This document shows positions 7,766-17,217 of a stretch of 64,000 bases of DNA, piece by piece. Origin of the DNA: Actinomycetota bacterium (GTDB lineage: Bacteria; Actinomycetota; Actinomycetes; S36-B12). The stretch's first letter is position 1; each line of letters begins with the position of its first letter. The translations under genes and the position numbers were made by a program. Location: positions 62,001-126,000 of the forward strand of contig JAUSNB010000036.1 in assembly GCA_030645615.1 (NCBI GenBank). The letters run 5' to 3'. A model generated the notes under the pieces. The model was not told the origin of the DNA and made no database searches. It worked only from the letters and a program-made list of their open reading frames with translations.

Positions 7766-8725
7766 CTACATCTCCACCTTGCCGAGTGCGCGGGCCCAGA
7801 ACCAGCCGACGAGGATCAGCAGCCCGGCCAGGACGAGCATGACGATCCCGCCTGTGGTCGTCCACATGCTGGAGATGTAGTCGCGCTGCGTGAAGAACAT
7901 GAAGGCGAAGATCGTCAACGGCATCGCCACCATGACCACGGCTGACATGCGGCCCTCCGCGGACAACGTCGCGAGCTGACGCTGCACCTCCGACCGGCGT
8001 CGAACGGTGTCAGCGACCGACTCCAGGATCCGGGAGAAGTTGCCGCCGATCGACCGGCCCAGGGTCAGGGCGGTCACTGCCCAGTGCATGTCCTGGCTCT
8101 CCATGCGGTCGGCCACGCCCATGAGCGCGTTGTCGGGGTTCACGCCGAACCGGATCTCCGCCGTTGCCCGCCGCATCTGGCGCTGGATCTCGCCCTCGCC
8201 CTCGCTCGCAGCCGATTCGAGGGCCTGGATGAACGGCAGGCCGGCGCGAAGGGAGCTCGACAGCAGGAGGAAGAACTCCGGGAGGTCCTCGTTGAACTGC
8301 TTGCGTCGTGCCGTGCGGCGCCGGTTGACGAAGACGTGCGCACCCGCGAAGCCAATGACGATCCCGCCAAGGACGCTGACGAGCGGCGATGACATGAGCA
8401 CCCACAGCACGGCACCCGCCAGAGCTGACACGCCGACCCGGATGAGCAGCCAGGCGCCGGGCGTAAGGCTCAGGCCGGCGTTGTCGAGGGTGATACGCGT
8501 GCGGCCGCCAGGCCGGTAGCGCACGATGAGCCGGTCGATTCGTCCGACGAGCGACCCGGCCGGAGGGGGCTCGACGGAATCGTCCAGCCGGGCCGTCCGC
8601 CGCACGCTGTACCTCGCCACGACCTCTCGGCGGTCCACGCGCACGCGATACCGAATCCAGCTCGCATAGGCCATCACCGCAATGAACACCGCGGCTGCAG
8701 CGAGGAGTGAGGCGACGAGGGGCAT
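7766..8725 (-). CDS. tadB: Tad pilus inner-membrane platform protein TadB (T2SSF domain)
   Basis: This 319-residue protein begins MPLVASLLAAAAVF, with helices near the N-terminus and about 90-140, a T2SSF domain containing LPEFFLLLSSSLRAGLPFIQAL, and C-terminal helices. The ATG at 8725 is chosen over an in-frame start 18 nt upstream because AGGAGG is 5 nt before it and it forms a TGATG junction with the tadA stop. It belongs to the minus-strand operon between tadA and tadC and is the partner platform subunit of TadC. Confidence 0.9.
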   Translation of the reverse strand: MPLVASLLAAAAVFIAVMAYASWIRYRVRVDRREVVARYSVRRTARLDDSVEPPPAGSLVGRIDRLIVRYRPGGRTRITLDNAGLSLTPGAWLLIRVGVSALAGAVLWVLMSSPLVSVLGGIVIGFAGAHVFVNRRRTARRKQFNEDLPEFFLLLSSSLRAGLPFIQALESAASEGEGEIQRQMRRATAEIRFGVNPDNALMGVADRMESQDMHWAVTALTLGRSIGGNFSRILESVADTVRRRSEVQRQLATLSAEGRMSAVVMVAMPLTIFAFMFFTQRDYISSMWTTTGGIVMLVLAGLLILVGWFWARALGKVEM

Positions 8726-10071
8726 CACGGCCTCCTGAACCATCCTGGGTCGAGTTCCACGCCGCGGTCGAGCAGGCGCTCGGTGAAGCCGGGCTGGCGA
8801 CCCTCCGACACGAGGGTGCCGAGGTCGGGCAGGCCCGGGTCGCGGTGGTATCGGAAGGTGAACAGGTCCTCGAGCACGATCGATCCGTCGACCACGCCGG
8901 CCACCTCGGAGATGTGGGTGATGTGACGCGAACCGTCGCGGAGCCGCATCTGGTGGACGATCAGGTCCAAGGCGCTGGCGACCTGCTGGCGGATGCTCAC
9001 CACAGGGATCTCCAGGCCGGCCATGAGCACCATGGTCTCGACGCGGGAGAGGGCGTCGAGCGGGCTGTTGGCGTGGACCGTGGTCAGGCTGCCTTCATGG
9101 CCCGTGTTCATCGCCTGGAGCATGTCGAGGGCTGCGGGTCCACGGACCTCGCCGACGATGATGCGGTCGGGCCGCATCCGCAGGGAGTTCTGCACGAGGT
9201 CGCGGATCGTCACCTCGCCAGCACCCTCGATGTTGGGCGGCCGCGACTCCAGGCGCAGCACATGCGGCTGCGCCAGTTGCAGTTCGGCGGCATCCTCGAT
9301 GGTGATGATCCGCTCGTCGTCCGGCACGAATGACGACAGCACATTGAGTGTGGTGGTCTTGCCGGATCCCGTTCCGCCGCTGATGAGCACGTTGAGCTTG
9401 CCCTTGACACACGCTTCCAGGAGGCCCAGCGCCTCCTCAGTGACGGTCCCGACCCGGACCAGGTCCTTGCTGGTGTACGCCTCGCGAGCGAACTTGCGGA
9501 TCGTCAGCGAGGCGCCATCAACCGCGATCGGCGGGACGACGGCGTTGACGCGGCTGCCATCCGGCAGGCGGGCGTCAACGGTGGGGCTGGCCTCGTCGAC
9601 GCGTCGCCCGACCCGGGACACGATGCGGTCGATGATCTCGCGCAGGTGCCGCTCGTCTGCGAATCGCAGGTGCGTCGGCTCGATCCGCCCGGCCCGCTCG
9701 ACGAAGATCCGGTTGTATCGATTGACCATGATCTCGGAGATCTCCGGGTCGCGGAGCAGGGGCTCGAGCGGCCCGACGCCGAGGATCCCGTCGATGATCT
9801 CCTGCACCACGCGGGCCCGGTCGGCCGCGGAGAGCGGCCGATTCTGCTCGGCCATCGCTTCCTCGATGACGTCGAAGACCACCTCGTTGAGCATGCGCCG
9901 GTCGAGGTCGCCTCCGTAGAGGCGCGCCCCCAGTCGCTCCACCAGCCGGTCGTACACGCTCTGCTTGAGGAGCGCATAGTCGTCCAGTCGCGCCTCGGCC
10001 TCGCGGGCTGCTCCCGGCCGGGCCCACTCCTTCACCCCGCTGACGTGGCTGAGGCGATCGGCCAGGCTCAT
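8725..10071 (-). CDS. tadA: Tad/Flp pilus assembly ATPase TadA (CpaF)
   Basis: This 448-residue secretion ATPase has an N-terminal domain (about 1-130), the Walker A motif GGTGSGKTT at 232-240, the Asp box (ITIEDAAELQL), Walker B-like IIVGEVRGPAALDML and a His box around TTVHANSPLDAL. The ATG at 10071 has AGGAGG upstream and overlaps cpaE by 4 nt. Longer in-frame starts would run through cpaE and are rejected. It powers pilin assembly and retraction at the TadB/TadC platform. Confidence 0.95.
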   Translation of the reverse strand: MSLADRLSHVSGVKEWARPGAAREAEARLDDYALLKQSVYDRLVERLGARLYGGDLDRRMLNEVVFDVIEEAMAEQNRPLSAADRARVVQEIIDGILGVGPLEPLLRDPEISEIMVNRYNRIFVERAGRIEPTHLRFADERHLREIIDRIVSRVGRRVDEASPTVDARLPDGSRVNAVVPPIAVDGASLTIRKFAREAYTSKDLVRVGTVTEEALGLLEACVKGKLNVLISGGTGSGKTTTLNVLSSFVPDDERIITIEDAAELQLAQPHVLRLESRPPNIEGAGEVTIRDLVQNSLRMRPDRIIVGEVRGPAALDMLQAMNTGHEGSLTTVHANSPLDALSRVETMVLMAGLEIPVVSIRQQVASALDLIVHQMRLRDGSRHITHISEVAGVVDGSIVLEDLFTFRYHRDPGLPDLGTLVSEGRQPGFTERLLDRGVELDPGWFRRP

Positions 10072-11234
10072 GGCCGCCTCCTGCCGAACAGCCGACGGCG
10101 GCGCCGGTGCCCGCCCGGATCGTCGATGCCTGCCTCGAGCGCCGCCAGCCTGCGGATCGCGGAGCTCACCGGATGACCCGGCTTGGTGGATATGATCGTC
10201 ACGCCCGCGTTCATGGAAGCCGGCACGTCGCCGCTGGACGGGATGGACACGGTGACCGGGATGCCGAGCATCTCCTCGACGTCGGCCATCGTCAGACCGA
10301 CCTTCGCGTCGGCACGGTTCAGCACGACGCGCCACTTCGCCCGCGGGTAGCCGAGGGTATCCATGGTCTCCAGGGCCACCTTGAGGCTCTTCAGCGCGGG
10401 AACGTCCATGGTGGTCATCAGGACGTACTGATCGGCAATATCGAGGCAGCGCAGCGTGATGTCGCTGAACGAGGAGGGACCGTCGATGACCACGAAGCGG
10501 TACATGCGGGCCAGGTTGCCGACGATGTCAGCCGCCAGCTCGGCGCCGATGAACTCCGCCTCCGCGGGGCTGACGGGGGCCAGCACGACGTCGAAGTCCG
10601 GCTGGTACGCCGTGATGATGGAGGCGACCGCGCGCTGGTCGAGCTCACCCTGCATCGAGACGGCCTGGCTGATCGTGACAGTTGGGGTGACGTGCAGGGA
10701 GATCGCCACGTCGCCGAAGTCCAGCTTGAGGTCGATCAGGCACACGCGGCCGAGCCCGGTCTCGCTGAGCGCCTGCGCGAGGTTCGTCGCGACCATGGTC
10801 TTGCCGCACCCGCCCTTGGGGCCGAAGACGAGGATCACCTCGCCGCGTTGCCCGTCGGCGTCCTCGTCCGCCACGCCGCGGATCTCGCGGCTCAGCGAGA
10901 GCGACCTGCGCGAGGCGCTCACGAGGCCCTCGACGTCGTCGGCAGCGACGACCTCGCGGATCCCGGCGCGAATAGCTTCGGACAGGATGCTGACCTCGAC
11001 GCGCTGGCGAAGCAGGACGACGCCCAGGCTCGGCCGCTGGAGCCGGTATCGCGCCGCGAAGTCAGTGGCCGATGGCATCGATGCATGCGGCCCGATGATC
11101 ACGAGGTCCTCGCCGGGATTCGTGTCGACGTGGGTCTGGAGGTCCTGCACGGACGTCACGGCCGCGGCGTCCTCGCCGAGGACCACCCGAAATCGATCGA
11201 CGTCCCGTTCGTCCTCGCCCAGGATGACGGTCAT
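10068..11234 (-). CDS. cpaE: Pilus assembly/localisation ATPase CpaE (TadZ), MinD-like
   Basis: This 388-residue protein has an atypical receiver-like N-terminal domain (about 1-115) and a MinD/ParA-type ATPase domain with the deviant Walker A GPKGGCGKT at 138-146. Walker B-like VVIDGPSSFSD lacks the typical aspartate pair seen in some paralogues. The ATG at 11234 has AGGAGG 4 nt upstream; a GTG one codon earlier is possible but too close to it. Known TadZ/CpaE proteins place the Tad apparatus in the cell. The C-terminus is a basic RRRRRLFGRRRP tail. Confidence 0.92.
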   Translation of the reverse strand: MTVILGEDERDVDRFRVVLGEDAAAVTSVQDLQTHVDTNPGEDLVIIGPHASMPSATDFAARYRLQRPSLGVVLLRQRVEVSILSEAIRAGIREVVAADDVEGLVSASRRSLSLSREIRGVADEDADGQRGEVILVFGPKGGCGKTMVATNLAQALSETGLGRVCLIDLKLDFGDVAISLHVTPTVTISQAVSMQGELDQRAVASIITAYQPDFDVVLAPVSPAEAEFIGAELAADIVGNLARMYRFVVIDGPSSFSDITLRCLDIADQYVLMTTMDVPALKSLKVALETMDTLGYPRAKWRVVLNRADAKVGLTMADVEEMLGIPVTVSIPSSGDVPASMNAGVTIISTKPGHPVSSAIRRLAALEAGIDDPGGHRRRRRLFGRRRP

Positions 11235-11242
11235 CACGCCTC

Positions 11243-11977
11243 CTAGCGTCCGGTGACGGTGGATTGCGGGACGCCGTAGGGCACGGCAGTCCCGTCGCTG
11301 AGCAGGGCCAGATACAAGGTGCCGGTGGAGATGCCGTGGACCAGACGGGTCACCTGTCCTGGCTCCAATGCCACGGTGACAAGGGTGGACGGGGTCCCTT
11401 CGCCCACCGACACGTTCACGCTGACGACGGAGTCGTCGCTCACCTCGCCCACGGCCAGCACGTCGACGCGATTGAACAGGACCTCGGTCCTCGTGGTCAC
11501 CGCACCGCTCGCATCCGGGTTCTGCCCGGTATGCAGGATCGCGATCGGCGAGCCGGGCTGCAGGAACGCGCCCACCCGCTGCGGGTCACTCAACGCCACG
11601 GACACCGCCACCATCCCGTCGGGCACGGCGAGCAGTACCGGCGCGTCCGGCGGCACGACGAAGTCGCCATTCAGGAGCAACTGCCCCTCCGCGAGCGTGA
11701 CGGGCGTGATCAACGAGGAGTTCTCTGGCGTGATCTCGGTGAGGGCGTTGTCGGGAACGAAGCGCTCCGCGACGTCGGTCGGCCCGGCCAGGCCGTCGGC
11801 GACCGCCTGGCCCAGCGTCGTATTCGCGGGGATCTCCGCGAGGGTGGAGTAGACCCCGACGAACTCGAAGCCGACCAGTGCCCGCTCCTCGGCCCGGCTG
11901 GCGAACCAGAAGGTGGCCATGCCGGCGGCCGATGCGAGGAGGACCGCTGCCACGATCAGGAGGACGACGCGCTTCAT
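11243..11977 (-). CDS. CpaB/RcpC-like Flp pilus assembly protein (SAF domain)
   Basis: This 244-residue protein has an N-terminal membrane anchor (about 3-25) followed by a SAF-like domain, seen as the segment from AEIPANTTLGQAV to ITPVTLAEGQLLL. The C-terminal half is a beta-rich RcpC/CpaB-type domain. In Gram-negative bacteria CpaB/RcpC modulates the outer-membrane channel; in a monoderm it probably works in the envelope at pilus exit. It lies 8 nt upstream of cpaE in the same operon. Confidence 0.85.
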   Translation of the reverse strand: MKRVVLLIVAAVLLASAAGMATFWFASRAEERALVGFEFVGVYSTLAEIPANTTLGQAVADGLAGPTDVAERFVPDNALTEITPENSSLITPVTLAEGQLLLNGDFVVPPDAPVLLAVPDGMVAVSVALSDPQRVGAFLQPGSPIAILHTGQNPDASGAVTTRTEVLFNRVDVLAVGEVSDDSVVSVNVSVGEGTPSTLVTVALEPGQVTRLVHGISTGTLYLALLSDGTAVPYGVPQSTVTGR

Positions 11978-11996
11978 GTTGGGACCCCGTTCTCGC

Positions 11997-12911
11997 TCAT
12001 GGCTGCATCGTCACTGTCACCGGCGCGGTGCTCGCCGGGCCGCCCCACGTCACGACGATGCTCGTGCCGCTTCGGCTGAGGTTGGTGACCAGTCGCAGTT
12101 CCGAGACGGTCCTGCGATTGTTCGCTGACGCGACGGCGACCACGAATGGGGTCGGCTCGGTATCGAAGGCATTCCTGCACGTGGTGACCGCCGTGCTGGT
12201 GGCGGAAGACGAGGACAACGTCAGTGAACTGCCGACGGGCGGCGCGGTCGTGAAGAAGCAACTCGACACATCAGGTGCAGTCACGATCGAGTAGCCGTCG
12301 CCATTGCTGTTGCTTGCCCGGTAGGTGATGGTGTTGCTGGTCCCGGACACGCGGGTGGGCCTGATCACCAGTGCCGCCGTGCGCGCCGCCGTCGTCCACG
12401 AGGCCGTCGCGGCGGCGGACAGCACCGCCTGGTCGCCCCCCGCCTCCTGCGAGATCACTCCCGTGAAGGGCAGCGTGATGAAGTTGCCGCCGTTCGTCTG
12501 GCTGGTGGCGGCCACCTGGACATATGCATCGCTGCCGCCGGGGGGGCTCGCGCATGGGCGGGCGGTGAGCCACGCCTGGGCCGGCTCGCCGCCGGTGCCC
12601 CGGCCGCAGATGTTGGTGACGGCCATGAGGCCGTCCTCGGCGTTGCTCGCGGCGACGCTGCCGGCGAACGCCGTGGCCGAGCTCAGCGAGGCGCAGGCAG
12701 GCTGCTTCTGCGCGCACTTCCAGGCCAGCGAGAAGCTCGCGGCATCCGCGCTGCGCTGCACCTGCGAGCGCTCCCAGTTGACCAGGCCCCAGTCGACGGC
12801 GAACGCCAGCATGATGAAGAACACCATGGTCGAGAAGAGGATTCCCGCCATGACGGCGATGGCCCCCTCATCGTGGCCGCGGAGTGCTGCGTCGACTACG
12901 TGGCGGGACAT
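11997..12911 (-). CDS. TadG/TadE-like pilus-associated protein
   Basis: This 304-residue protein begins with a short polar region, then EGAIAVMAGILFSTMVFFIMLAF..., the hydrophobic helix with upstream Glu typical of TadG-like proteins (pfam Flp-pilus-assembly TadE/G-like). The rest is a secreted Ser/Thr/Ala-rich domain with several cysteines. The ATG at 12911 has GAGGTG upstream and overlaps the preceding tadE-like gene by 16 nt. It is probably a minor pilin or pilus-envelope connector. Confidence 0.85.
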   Translation of the reverse strand: MSRHVVDAALRGHDEGAIAVMAGILFSTMVFFIMLAFAVDWGLVNWERSQVQRSADAASFSLAWKCAQKQPACASLSSATAFAGSVAASNAEDGLMAVTNICGRGTGGEPAQAWLTARPCASPPGGSDAYVQVAATSQTNGGNFITLPFTGVISQEAGGDQAVLSAAATASWTTAARTAALVIRPTRVSGTSNTITYRASNSNGDGYSIVTAPDVSSCFFTTAPPVGSSLTLSSSSATSTAVTTCRNAFDTEPTPFVVAVASANNRRTVSELRLVTNLSRSGTSIVVTWGGPASTAPVTVTMQP

Positions 12912-13318
12912 ACCCACCTCGATGTGCTGCTGACGTTCAGCGAGTCCGTGGCCGTGGAGTTGGGGTTGATCCGCAGGAACCACCCGACCGGGCTCAGGAA
13001 GACGAAGTCCAGGTTGGCGGAGGCACTTGCCCACCTCTCGCCCGAGACGAGCGTGCAGCCGGTCGCGTTCGTGCCGAGCGATGGCGCCTGCGACAGGGTG
13101 AGCGCTGACGCCGCAGCCTGGCTCATGATGGATTGCGCCGATCCCGTGGTCCCCCCATTGGCGAGGGATCGCGCCGCCTGGGATGTCGCGTTGACCAGGC
13201 TGATCTGCACGAACCAGTACCGACCGGCGTCGAAGATCATGAAGATCACCAACAGCAGCAGGGGCGCGATGATGGCGAACTCAACCGCCACCGCGCCCCT
13301 GTCGTGTGGGTTCCTCAT
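12896..13318 (-). CDS. TadE-like minor pseudopilin
   Basis: This 140-residue protein starts MRNPHDRGAVAVEFAIIAPL, the TadE signature: a short basic leader with G|AVAVE (Glu at +5 of the putative prepilin cleavage site), then a hydrophobic helix. The remainder is a small extracytoplasmic domain with two Cys (TGCTLV and the end WVCPAT), a possible disulfide. It is followed immediately by the TadG-like gene in the operon. No prepilin peptidase gene is in the window. Confidence 0.88.
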   Translation of the reverse strand: MRNPHDRGAVAVEFAIIAPLLLLVIFMIFDAGRYWFVQISLVNATSQAARSLANGGTTGSAQSIMSQAAASALTLSQAPSLGTNATGCTLVSGERWASASANLDFVFLSPVGWFLRINPNSTATDSLNVSSTSRWVCPAT

Positions 13319-13401
13319 GGTCGCTCACTCCGCTCCTTGCACCGTAGCCTCGAGGCTCGCGCCACCATCGGCTGGCAACCAGCGTGCGAGCGGGTCCCCT
13401 C

Positions 13402-13560
13402 CTAGAACATGCCCGTCCAGAGGGTCTGGAGCTGCGGGCCGAACAGGGCCACAGCTGCCACGACCGCGGCCGCGATGCCAGCGACGACCAGCGCGTACTC
13501 GACTGCCGTTGCGCCCAGGTCAACTCGCATCCAGTCCCGGATCCTCAGCATCGTCCTCAT
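13402..13560 (-). CDS. flp: Flp-family type IVb pilin
   Basis: This 52-residue prepilin has a basic leader, then DLG|ATAVEYALVVAGIA, where cleavage after Gly leaves Glu at +5 and Tyr at +6, the Flp hallmark. A hydrophobic stretch follows to the end (LFGPQLQTLWTGMF). The ATG at 13560 has a strong AAGGAGG 5 nt upstream. It is the first gene of the minus-strand tad operon and encodes the major pilin. It is separated from the tadE-like gene by 83 nt, where extra processing or a promoter would be possible. Confidence 0.93.
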   Translation of the reverse strand: MRTMLRIRDWMRVDLGATAVEYALVVAGIAAAVVAAVALFGPQLQTLWTGMF

Positions 13561-13710
13561 GACCGCCTCCTTGATATTCGGTGCGGCCCGGGCGTTCCCC
13601 GTCCGCTGCCCTTCCCTTTCAATGTTCCCCCCATGCAACAGCCGAAACAGGGCCGGTTGGCGGATGCGACGGGACCATTGGCCTAGGCGGTCGTCCGGCG
13701 TGAGGGGATA

Positions 13711-15387
13711 GTGCGCCGTAGGCTCCGATACGTGCCAAAGATGAACGTGGATAAGCCTGTGCAGCTCGCTCCAGGAGTGTGGTGGGTGGGTGCCCGGCTG
13801 CCTGATGACACCTTCCAGTGCCACGCCTACTACCTGGAGAACGGCAGCAATGGCGTGCTGCTCGACCCCGGTTCGCCGCTCACGATCGAGGAGACGCTCG
13901 ACAAGATCGAGCAGGTGGCCACCCTGTCCGACATCAGGTATCTCGTCTGCCATCACCCGGACCCGGACATCGCCGCATCGTTGCCGTACCTCTCGAATCG
14001 GTTGACGCGCGACGACGTCGTGGTCGTGACCGAGTGGCGCGCGCAGGCGCTGCTCAAGCACTACGGCCATCGCTTCGACTACTACCTCGTCGAGGACCAC
14101 GACTGGCGAATCCCGCTGGCTGGTGGCGAGGCGCTGGAGTTCGTGCTCACCCCGTACCTGCACTTCCCGGGGGCCATGGTGTCATTCGACACCGGCAGCA
14201 AGACCCTGTTCTCATCCGACCTGTTCGGCGGGTTCGTGCCGGACTCGGCGGTGCTCGTGTCGCAGGACCTCGACTACATCGTCGAATCGGCGCGTCCGTT
14301 CCATCAGCACTACATGCCCAGCCGCGAACTGCTCACGGCCGGCCTCACCCATATCCAGCAGCGTTGGCCCGACATCCAGCGGATTGCCCCGCAGCACGGC
14401 CACATCATCCCGACGCAACTTGTGGAGCCTGCCTTCGCGGCGCTCAAGGAGATCGACTGCGGCGTGTTCGCCCTGGCCGATGCGGACCTCGACCTGAAGC
14501 GCCTCCTGCGGATCTCGGAGGCGAGGGCGCGCATCACCGAGGTGTTGCTGACCAATGTCGATCCGGCCTCCTTGGTGAACGCGATCAACGTGATCCTCTC
14601 CGGAACGCACGATGCCCGCGAGGCCGCGCTGTTCATCGACCTGCCCGACGTCGGCTGGTCCATGTGGGGGCTCGGGCTGGCCAAGCCGGTGCGCCGCGAG
14701 CCGAACCCCGCGTGGCCAGTCGTCGCCCTGCCAGGAAGCCCCGCGGCTCTGCTGTCGATCCACACGCGCGACGACGATCACCCCGACGCCGACCTCATGC
14801 GGATGCTCGAGGACATGTCCACCACGATGCGGCCGGCGATCGACGAGTTCGTGGACCGGCATGCACAGGCGCGACGGGCCGCAGCGCTCCGCACGGAGGC
14901 CATGACCGACCCGCTCACCGCCCTGGGCAACCGCCGGGCCTTGGACGAGGCCGTTCCGGTGGGCGACTACGCGCTCATCTCGCTGGACCTCGACCACTTC
15001 AAGGACGTCAACGACACGTACGGGCACGCCACGGGTGACGTCGTTCTTGCCCGGGTCGCCAAGGTCCTCGGCTCGACCGTTCGCGGGGACGACGGGGCGT
15101 ACCGCCTCGGTGGCGAGGAGTTCCTGCTGTGCCTCATGGACGCCGACGAGGAGAGAGCGGTCGCGGTCGCCGAGCGGGTCCGGTCACGCGTGTCGGAGCT
15201 CGGCTTCCTGGACCAGGGGATCGACCATCCGATCACGGTGAGCATCGGGGTCACCGCCGCGCACGGCCTGGCGCGGGACGGCTTCGCCGAAGCGCTGCAG
15301 CGCGCCGACGAGGCGCTGTACGAGTCCAAGGAGACCGGCCGGGACAAGATCACCGTGCACCTCGATCCCGCGCTGGCCGGCGCGTGA
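13711..15387 (+). CDS. MBL-fold (di-iron/ODP-type) sensor fused to GGDEF diguanylate cyclase
   Basis: The N-terminal 250 residues form a metallo-beta-lactamase-fold domain like oxygen-binding di-iron (ODP/flavodiiron-type) proteins: CHHPDPDIAASLPYL replaces HxHxDH, followed by TPYLHFPGAMVSFD, LFSSDLFGG and PQHGHII. A helical linker (about 350-400) leads to a GGDEF domain with active-site GGEEF near residue 467 and an intact RGDD inhibitory I-site just before it, so it should make c-di-GMP under product inhibition. It is most likely a cytoplasmic redox or O2 sensor. The start is uncertain: GTG 13711 has GAGGGG nearby, while an ATG lies at 13741. It is divergent from flp and coupled downstream. 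Confidence 0.9.
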   Translation: MRRRLRYVPKMNVDKPVQLAPGVWWVGARLPDDTFQCHAYYLENGSNGVLLDPGSPLTIEETLDKIEQVATLSDIRYLVCHHPDPDIAASLPYLSNRLTRDDVVVVTEWRAQALLKHYGHRFDYYLVEDHDWRIPLAGGEALEFVLTPYLHFPGAMVSFDTGSKTLFSSDLFGGFVPDSAVLVSQDLDYIVESARPFHQHYMPSRELLTAGLTHIQQRWPDIQRIAPQHGHIIPTQLVEPAFAALKEIDCGVFALADADLDLKRLLRISEARARITEVLLTNVDPASLVNAINVILSGTHDAREAALFIDLPDVGWSMWGLGLAKPVRREPNPAWPVVALPGSPAALLSIHTRDDDHPDADLMRMLEDMSTTMRPAIDEFVDRHAQARRAAALRTEAMTDPLTALGNRRALDEAVPVGDYALISLDLDHFKDVNDTYGHATGDVVLARVAKVLGSTVRGDDGAYRLGGEEFLLCLMDADEERAVAVAERVRSRVSELGFLDQGIDHPITVSIGVTAAHGLARDGFAEALQRADEALYESKETGRDKITVHLDPALAGA

Positions 15388-17180
15388 CGTCTCCCTCGCC
15401 GGGGCAGGTCGATGCGCCTGACGACCTTCGCCTGCTGAGGGCCTTCGAGCCGGTCGTTCGGCTGACCCAGGGTGAGTACTTCGTCCCGGTCAGCGTCGAC
15501 GAGTACGTCCGCAGGTGCAGCCTGTGGACGCAGGGGCCCGACGGCGTGCTCGCCAAGGTCGCCGATCCCGGGGCGCTTGACCTAGCGCTGCTGGCGCAGT
15601 GGGGGGCGGCCCTTGACGGCCCGGGGCAGTCGCTCAGCGCAGTGTCCGTGCAGGCCTCGCGGTGGCAGCGGATCAAGGGCTGGCGGCGCACGGTTCGGCC
15701 GACGTTCCGCGCGGGCAACCGGCTGGCCGAGGTCGGCCTGTTCGCCCGGGTCATCGACACGCTCAGCCGGCTCTCCCTTCTGATCCGGGGTGCGGTGCCG
15801 GGCGGCAGCGCGCTGGCCTCCCTCGAGATGCAGCAGGAGCATCTTCGCCCGGACGTACCGGCCTACCACGGCCGCGTCGTCCGGTACGGGGGCTACATCG
15901 TGTGCCAGTACTGGTACTTCTACGCATTCAACAACTGGCGCTCCGGCTTCTCAGGCGTCAACGAGCACGAGGCCGACTGGGAGCAGGTGACCGTCTACCT
16001 CGACGGCATCGGCCCCGTTGACGAGCACGGGCTGCCGTATGCGAGATGGGTCGTCTTCTCGGCGCACGACGAGACGGGCGACGACCTGCGTCGGCGGTGG
16101 GACGATCCCGACCTCATGCTGGTCGAGGGCCGGCACCCGGTGGTCTTCGCGGGGGCCGGATCCCACTCGGGCGCCTACCTCGCCGGCGACTACCTCATCA
16201 CCGTGGTGCCACCCCGGCTCGGCGGCATCGTGCCGGCCCTGCGACGCGCGGCGAAGGTACTGACTCCGTGGACGCGCGCAGCGCAGGGATCGGGCCTGGG
16301 GATCCCGTACATCGACTACGCGCGCGGCGACGGCCTGGGCATCGGACCCGGCCAGGCCGTCTCGTGGTCGCCCGTCCTCATCGACGACGAGACGCCGTGG
16401 GTGCGGGACTATCGCGGTCTCTGGGGGCACGACACGCGGGACCGGCTGGGCGGCGAGCGGGGGCCGGCCGGCCCCCGCTACGAGCGAGACGCCACGGTGC
16501 GGGCGTCGTGGGGGGATCCGGTCGGCTGGGCCGGCCTTGCCAAGGTCGCTCCGAACCGCGAGGCGGAACTCGAACTGGTGGCCCAGCGCCTCGGCGAGAT
16601 CGATGCCGAGCTGGTCGTACTCGACGAATCCGCTGAGGGTGGCCGCCACGACCTGGCCGCCCGGGCAGCGGGCCTGCCTCCCGGTGCTCCGGAAGTGAGG
16701 GCCCTGGAAGCCGAGGAGAGGCGGGTCAGCGGTGCACGGCTGGCGTCGGTGCGGTTGCGCGACGAGCGGGAGCGGATGGTGCGGGCCTTGCGCGATGGCA
16801 TCTCGTCGCCCGACCCGCACGCGCACCTGCGTCATCGCCGCACTCCCCTCGCATCGAGCGACCGGGGGCGGGCCAAGCTGTTGAGCGCCTGGGCAATCAT
16901 CAGCACGCCATTGATCCTGCTGCTGGTGGCCTCGCTGATCCTGCCTGCTTCATGGTCCCGGATCAGCGCCGCCGTCCTCATGCTGCTCGTGGTACTCGCT
17001 GTCGAGGCCTTTGCCCGCGGCTTCCTGCTGGCCTACCTCTGGCGGGCGCTGCTGGTCATCGCGATCGCGAACCTCGTGGTCGCCTTCCTCCGGAACTGGC
17101 AGTTCGCCCTGGCCGGCTTGCTGGCCGGCACCGCCTTGGTCGTCCTGATCGTCAACGTGAGGGACGCTCGACGTGGCTGA
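15384..17180 (+). CDS. Vps62-like (DUF946-type) protein with C-terminal membrane helices
   Basis: This 598-residue protein starts at a GTG overlapping the cyclase stop by 4 nt (GTGA), so the two are translationally coupled. The middle (about 140-330) resembles Vps62/DUF946 proteins: QYWYFYAFNN, HEADWEQVTVYLD and HPVVFAGAGSHSGAYL. A charged, probably coiled-coil region (about 390-480) precedes four or so membrane helices at the C-terminus (about 498-590). The function is unknown; the family is best known from eukaryotes and scattered bacteria. Co-expression with the cyclase suggests a c-di-GMP-related envelope role, which is inference. No c-di-GMP-binding motif (PilZ RxxxR) is evident. Confidence 0.75.
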   Translation: MTSPSPGQVDAPDDLRLLRAFEPVVRLTQGEYFVPVSVDEYVRRCSLWTQGPDGVLAKVADPGALDLALLAQWGAALDGPGQSLSAVSVQASRWQRIKGWRRTVRPTFRAGNRLAEVGLFARVIDTLSRLSLLIRGAVPGGSALASLEMQQEHLRPDVPAYHGRVVRYGGYIVCQYWYFYAFNNWRSGFSGVNEHEADWEQVTVYLDGIGPVDEHGLPYARWVVFSAHDETGDDLRRRWDDPDLMLVEGRHPVVFAGAGSHSGAYLAGDYLITVVPPRLGGIVPALRRAAKVLTPWTRAAQGSGLGIPYIDYARGDGLGIGPGQAVSWSPVLIDDETPWVRDYRGLWGHDTRDRLGGERGPAGPRYERDATVRASWGDPVGWAGLAKVAPNREAELELVAQRLGEIDAELVVLDESAEGGRHDLAARAAGLPPGAPEVRALEAEERRVSGARLASVRLRDERERMVRALRDGISSPDPHAHLRHRRTPLASSDRGRAKLLSAWAIISTPLILLLVASLILPASWSRISAAVLMLLVVLAVEAFARGFLLAYLWRALLVIAIANLVVAFLRNWQFALAGLLAGTALVVLIVNVRDARRG

Positions 17181-17217
17181 CGACAAGCGGGATACGCTCG
17201 CGCGATGAGGAGTCGTC

